From contig NW_025408668.1 of assembly GCF_020360975.1 (NCBI RefSeq), positions 2,852,001 through 2,916,000 of the forward strand: a DNA stretch of 64,000 bases, read 5' to 3'. Source of the stretch: Hirsutella rhossiliensis (lineage: Eukaryota > Ascomycota > Sordariomycetes > Hypocreales > Ophiocordycipitaceae). The position numbers and the translations under genes are program-made. Positions 60,200 to 64,000 of the stretch are shown here, in pieces. Below the pieces are notes generated by a model. That model searched no databases. It was not told the origin of the DNA and was given only the letters and a program-made list of their open reading frames with translations. Position 1 is the stretch's first letter; each line of letters starts with the position of its first letter.

Positions 60200-61340
60200 T
60201 CGGCGTCCCTCTCTTCCTTTATTACGCCCGCCCTCTAAGGTTCCTATCTCCTCTTCTTATAATAAAGCGCAATATATCCTTTAACTTTATAGTTAAAGTA
60301 TATTTAGTTCTCTAGCTAGCTCTACCCCTCCCTTTATCTATCTAAGGCGTTAATACTAGTTATTAAGGTATCCCTATCTTTATCCTTTCTTTCCTAAGGG
60401 TATATATCTACTAGTCTCCTTTAGTTTAAGGGGGGTTATCTTATTTACTAGACCCTCTCTAGCTTAGCCGCTATTTATACTACCCGATTAATATAAGCGG
60501 CGAAGCTTAATATAGGGAGGTCGACTATAGCTAACGCCTCGTAGAGCTAGACTCCTAGGGCCCCCTTTAAGAAGACAATCTAAACATCGTATAGCTAAGA
60601 CCTGCCTTTAGCCTTAAAGAGTCTCTACTTAAACTTTAGGAGGAACGCTATAAACGTTTAACTTTCCCTTTATTTTATTATCTAGATCGCCGCCGCCGCG
60701 CGTAACTAGATATCTACGTTAAGGTAGATTAAGTTAAGGTACTTTAGGAATTCCTTTTAATCGTAGCCCCTCTTTGCCCCTATTCTATAGTATATAGCGA
60801 CCGTTTATTATAGCCTAGCGTTTAGGTAGTTATAGATAAGGTAGAAGATTTCCCTTAAGCTTAAGAAGAATTCTTCGTCGATCTTATACTTCTCTTATAT
60901 ATATTATACCTATAGGGTATAGTGCTATCGTTATCCGTAAAATTTTCCTAGGCTTAGGAGAGGCTTCTTATAGCTATTCTTCCTTATTACCTCCCCCTTA
61001 ATCGTAGGCGTTGCTGCCCCCCCCGTCGCCCTTAAGGGCGGTATTAAACCGCTTATTCCGCCCTTAGCCCCCTCCTATATACCCGTCTATATTAGTTCGT
61101 CTATCCTTTAGTATATCCTTTTAATCTAGCCGATTAGTTCCTATATCTATAGTTAGCTCTATATTACCTAATGCCTTATCTCTACCTCTCTTACCTATAG
61201 CGAGAGTATTACTTACTCTATCGTCAGCTAGGCGTCTAGCCCTCCTATTACTACTCCTTACCGTCCTTAGGCCTATTCTTCCTCCTCTAAGTCGTTAGGA
61301 TATCTATATTATATCCTTTCGGTCTAATCTCTCTCTAGGC
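60200..61340 (-). pseudogene. gag of gypsy F (broken)
   Basis: Particle protein of F. The zinc knuckle at about 60310-60262 on the minus strand reads YFNYKVKGYIALY, the Cys-x2-Cys-x4-His-x4-Cys pattern with all four ligands now Tyr, as expected if TGC/TGT and CAC/CAT all mutated. The upstream part is acidic and helical on the minus strand but not resolved in detail. The start near the 5' LTR is uncertain. Confidence 0.7.
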
Positions 61341-61372
61341 TTTATAGCCTTATTTAAAAGGAGCTTTAGATA

Positions 61373-61629
61373 TATTAGGGGCTAGCGTATACTTAGTATA
61401 ATAGTATAGGGCCGAATAATTATTTATCTAAAGCTAAGGAGAAAGTAGGAAAACTCTATCTTAGTCGCGACGGTTATCTATATTCCTTAGTCCCTAGCTC
61501 GACCTATATTTAGGTACTATTCGGCCTAAGTTTAGGTCGAGCTCTATCTATACGTAGGTCTACTTCGGCCCGACTTTAGTATAGTCGCTATAATATAGCC
61601 TTAGCCTTTTATAGGCGTAGCCTATAATA
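61373..61629 (-). repeat. 5' LTR of gypsy F
   Basis: 257 bases, identical in length to 48457-48713; starts TATTAGGGGC and ends CCTATAATA, next to the CTTAG duplication. The adjoining interior on the minus strand begins TATCTAAAGCTCC, a possible primer site. Confidence 0.9.
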
Positions 61630-63100
61630 CTTAGTAAGGATATCTTTTTAAACCCTTATAACTATAATAGTAGAATTTAACTATAAGCTTAATTAAATAG
61701 ATACTATTAATACCTTTATTAACTACTTCTTTAAAGAAAAAGAAGTTATTTATATATAACTTTCCCTTAGTTTTTAATAGCTAGGAAAGATTATATAGCT
61801 TTAAAAAGCTTTATATAGTCTATAAAGATTACCCTTTCTTTAGTAATATTATTTAATAGGTTCCTTTAAAGCTTTAAGCTTTAAGAAAGTCCCTTAAGAA
61901 CTATATATAATATAAAAAGGTAATATTATAGTCTTCTTTTATATCGATAATATTATTTAAGCTTACTTAAAAAAGAAAGAAATAATAATTAAGGAGGAGA
62001 TAAAAGGCCTATAATAAAAGTATAAAATAACTAAGCTAAGGGAGCTAAAGTAGTTCTTAAGGATATAAATCCTTTAAAGTAGGTCCTAATAAACTATTTA
62101 GCTTACTTAAGACGCTTATATTAATAAGGTCGCTTATAAATTCCTCTTTAATTCCCTTAATAAAAAGCTCCCTTTATTACTTATATTAAATAAAGAGCTT
62201 TTACTTAATCTATTCTTTTAAGGTAGGAAGTAAGAGAAATACTAATATTAATAAAAAGTAAGCTCCTTATAGTTTTTAGCTACTTTTATTAAATTAAATA
62301 TATCTTTTATAGTCTTTTAACTAGCTAGGTATAATTAAAATCCTAGTATTAAGTACTAAGAAGTAATAAATAGAGCTATCCTTTATCTTTATTTAATAAG
62401 ATTATATAGTTTATACTTAAGAAGGTAAGGAAGGAAAATAGCTACTAAAATCTATTTTTATTTAAGCGATTTATCTTTTATATATAATATCTTAGATAAA
62501 AAGAGCTTATAAAGGTATAGTAAATCTATTTTTAAAGGAACTATTACTTAGAGAGCTTAAAGTAAGCTACTATTATAACTTTAAGTATAAAGGTAAAGCT
62601 ACTAGCTCTTTTAAAAGTATTAAAAAAAGTAATTTTCCTTAGCTAGCTATTAATATCTTTATAACTAAATATCCTATTCTTATTAGCTATAAAATATAAT
62701 AATATATAATTTATATAAATTCTTATAAAGAAAAATAGTAATCTATTAACCTAGCTATAGTATATTAATATCTATTAGTATTAGTTATTATTGCGAAGTA
62801 TAGCTTAATTTCGTAGTTCTTAAAGATATCCCTTAGTAAGATAAACTAAGGAAGCTAAAAACACCTAGTATAAAAGAAGGAAGAAGGAGCTAAAAAGAGG
62901 TATAGAAAGGAGGGTAGGGGTATAAATAGAAGTAAAAGTAGTAATAGCTTCCTATAAAGGTAGCGAAAGATAAGACGGATATACTAGTAATAGCTAAAAA
63001 GAGGGGAAAAACTAGTAAAAAGCTTAGTAGTTAAAAGGGTATTAATAGCTTCTTTAAGTAGGATCTTCTTTATTAATTAAGATACTAAATAGGTATAAAG
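61630..63100 (+). mobile_element. Copia C_d, right part (RT and RNase H remnant plus truncated 3' LTR)
   Basis: Resumes C_d after gypsy F, equivalent to C_e 54872-56020 (RT and RNase H). At about 62788 it jumps directly to the LTR (62789, TATTGCGAAG), so about 450 bases before the 3' LTR are deleted. The LTR runs to 63100, where element G interrupts it in the middle of GGTATAAAG. RT reads YI-N (Y-V-D-D equivalent near 61939-61950) and is dead. Confidence 0.8.
62789..63100 (+). repeat. 3' LTR of Copia C_d, cut by element G
   Basis: Aligns with the first about 312 bases of the C_e LTR. It ends abruptly at 63100 next to a TG...-type terminus of a different element; the remainder of the LTR is probably beyond the window. 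Confidence 0.8.
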
Positions 63101-63652
63101 TATTACGGAGTAAGTAGAGGCATATACGTAGGTGCCGTCCGTAGGATAATATTAATAAGCTATATAGAGCTCTTCTATACGCGGCTAGCCCGCCCCTATA
63201 CTTACGGGATCCGGCCCTCTATACGTAACTATACGGCTTAGGCCGCGGCCTAAGCCTATTACCTATAATAGTTAAAGACTCTTATATAATGCCCTCCCTC
63301 GAGCGCGGCGTAGCGCTGCCCTATTATCGGCTCCCGTATAATTAGGCCCGTACCGCGGGCTCTTCCCTACCCTTTCCCGTTAATAGGGCCGGCCCTACTA
63401 GCCCTATTATCCCCGCGCCCGTTAGCCCGGGCAGCCGGGACCCGGCTCTATACTCGTCGGCCGGCTAGCCGTTTAAATAGGGGCATAACCTATTATATAC
63501 GCCCCTAGGTAGCCGGCGGCTAGTCTAGACCTACGTAAGCCTTAGGTTGCCCGTCCCCTCTACCTTAGGCAGTATCCTCTACTAAGGGGTATATAAGGCG
63601 GCATCCCCCCCTTCCCCCTTCCCTTCCTTCTCTCCCTTCTTTAACCGTAGTA
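63101..63652 (+). repeat. 5' LTR of GC-rich LTR element G (tentative)
   Basis: Starts TATTACGGAG exactly where the C_d LTR breaks off. A near-inverted end, CCGTAGTA, is at 63645-63652. A TATA box GGGGTATATAAGGC (63587-63600) followed by a C/T-rich leader fits an LTR promoter on the plus strand. G+C is clearly higher than in the rest of the window. The second LTR lies outside the window, so the limits are provisional. Confidence 0.5.
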
Positions 63653-64000
63653 GTAGTATTAATAGGTAAGTTCCGCTCTACCTAAGGCGTTAGTCCGTTC
63701 CTAGCTATATAGGCCGCTCTATTAACGTATACTCGTAGTAGTAGCGGCAGTAGTAACAATAGCCCTAATAATAATAATAACTCTAATTAGTAAGTTCCGC
63801 GCCTTATAGAGCGGGAGGCTGTATTCCGTCGTACTAACTTCCGCGATAGATATATCCGCCTCTCCCTCTTCTACCTCCTCCTTCTCGGAGCATACGGAGT
63901 CGTTCGTCGACGCCGTGCTAGCCGCGGCCGATAACGACTCCGCCGCTGCCGCCGCTCCTACCCGAGCCGCTACTACCGCTCCTACCGCCGCCGCCGCCGC
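63653..64000 (+). pseudogene. start of coding region of element G (partial, unknown)
   Basis: The leader carries an 11-base direct repeat GTAAGTTCCGC (63666-63676 and 63790-63800). From about 63850 the plus strand reads in one frame as AIDISASPSSTSSFSEHTES and then VDAVLAAADND before an Ala-rich run to the window end. A Ser/Ala-rich N-terminus could be a Gag start, but no domain is visible. A second frame (REAVFRRTNFRDRYIRL) is open over the first part, so the true frame is not certain. Confidence 0.35.

Larger units (their letters stand above)
48457..61629 (-). mobile_element. Ty3/gypsy chromovirus F, interrupted by Copia C_e
   Basis: A minus-strand gypsy element with 257-base LTRs at both ends and a CTTAG duplication. 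Its net length without C_e is about 6.9 kb. Order on the minus strand: 5' LTR (61373-61629), gag, protease, RT, RNase H, integrase (split by C_e), chromodomain, 3' region with an opposite-strand frame, polypurine tract, 3' LTR (48457-48713). It sits in Copia C_d and hosts Copia C_e, so it is intermediate in age. Confidence 0.9.

Noticed and set aside
1..64000. CRISPR array, tRNA, rRNA or host protein-coding genes
   Set aside because: No regularly spaced short repeats, no cloverleaf or rRNA-like sequence and no intact reading frame were seen. Repeats are explained by transposons.

Overview
The window looks like a transposon graveyard from a filamentous ascomycete (Pezizomycotina-type genome) that has been through repeat-induced point mutation (RIP). 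The DNA is full of TpA and poor in CpA and TpG. Repeat copies differ almost only by C/T and G/A, and no open frame on either strand exceeds 99 codons. Broken reading frames can still be followed because nearly all stops are TAA/TAG where CAA, CAG or TGG would fit, and Cys codons often read as Tyr. I see no host gene, tRNA, rRNA or CRISPR array. Family names here (A, C, D, F, G, L) are local labels.

Layout. 1-5687: Ty3/gypsy element A1 (minus), cut by the left edge. 5693-6209: unassigned. 6210-12560: Copia element C_a (minus). A Tad/I-like LINE 'L' (plus) then runs in four pieces, 12561-13989, 25064-27869, 34212-36147 and 42201-42723. It is interrupted by a 5'-truncated inverted copy of itself (L2a, 13990-25063, which holds the complete gypsy A2, 15357-23181), by Copia C_b (27870-34211, minus) and by a different Copia, D (36148-42200, plus). 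42724-46010: Copia fragment C_c, split by a solo LTR (44418-45117). 46011-48106: unclassified AT-rich DNA holding a short LINE fragment L2c (47094-47878). 48107-63100: internally deleted Copia C_d, holding gypsy/chromovirus F (48457-61629, minus), which holds the least mutated Copia, C_e (50648-56952, plus). 63101-64000: start of a GC-richer LTR element G (plus).

The nesting is supported by target-site duplications read from the sequence: ACTTA/ACCTA for A2, ATATT for C_b, CGTAG for D, CTTAG for F, ATAGT for C_e, 14 bp for L2a, 15 bp for L2c. This orders the insertions: L before L2a before A2; L before C_b and D; C_d before F before C_e. Family C was therefore active both before and after F.

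The least expected signal is that three unrelated retroelement families (gypsy A, gypsy F, LINE L) each carry, near their 3' end, a reading frame on the opposite strand. Each frame has TATA-like DNA upstream and can be followed over 180 or more codons through RIP damage. The one in A resembles a Cys-rich fungal protein family; the other two I do not recognise.
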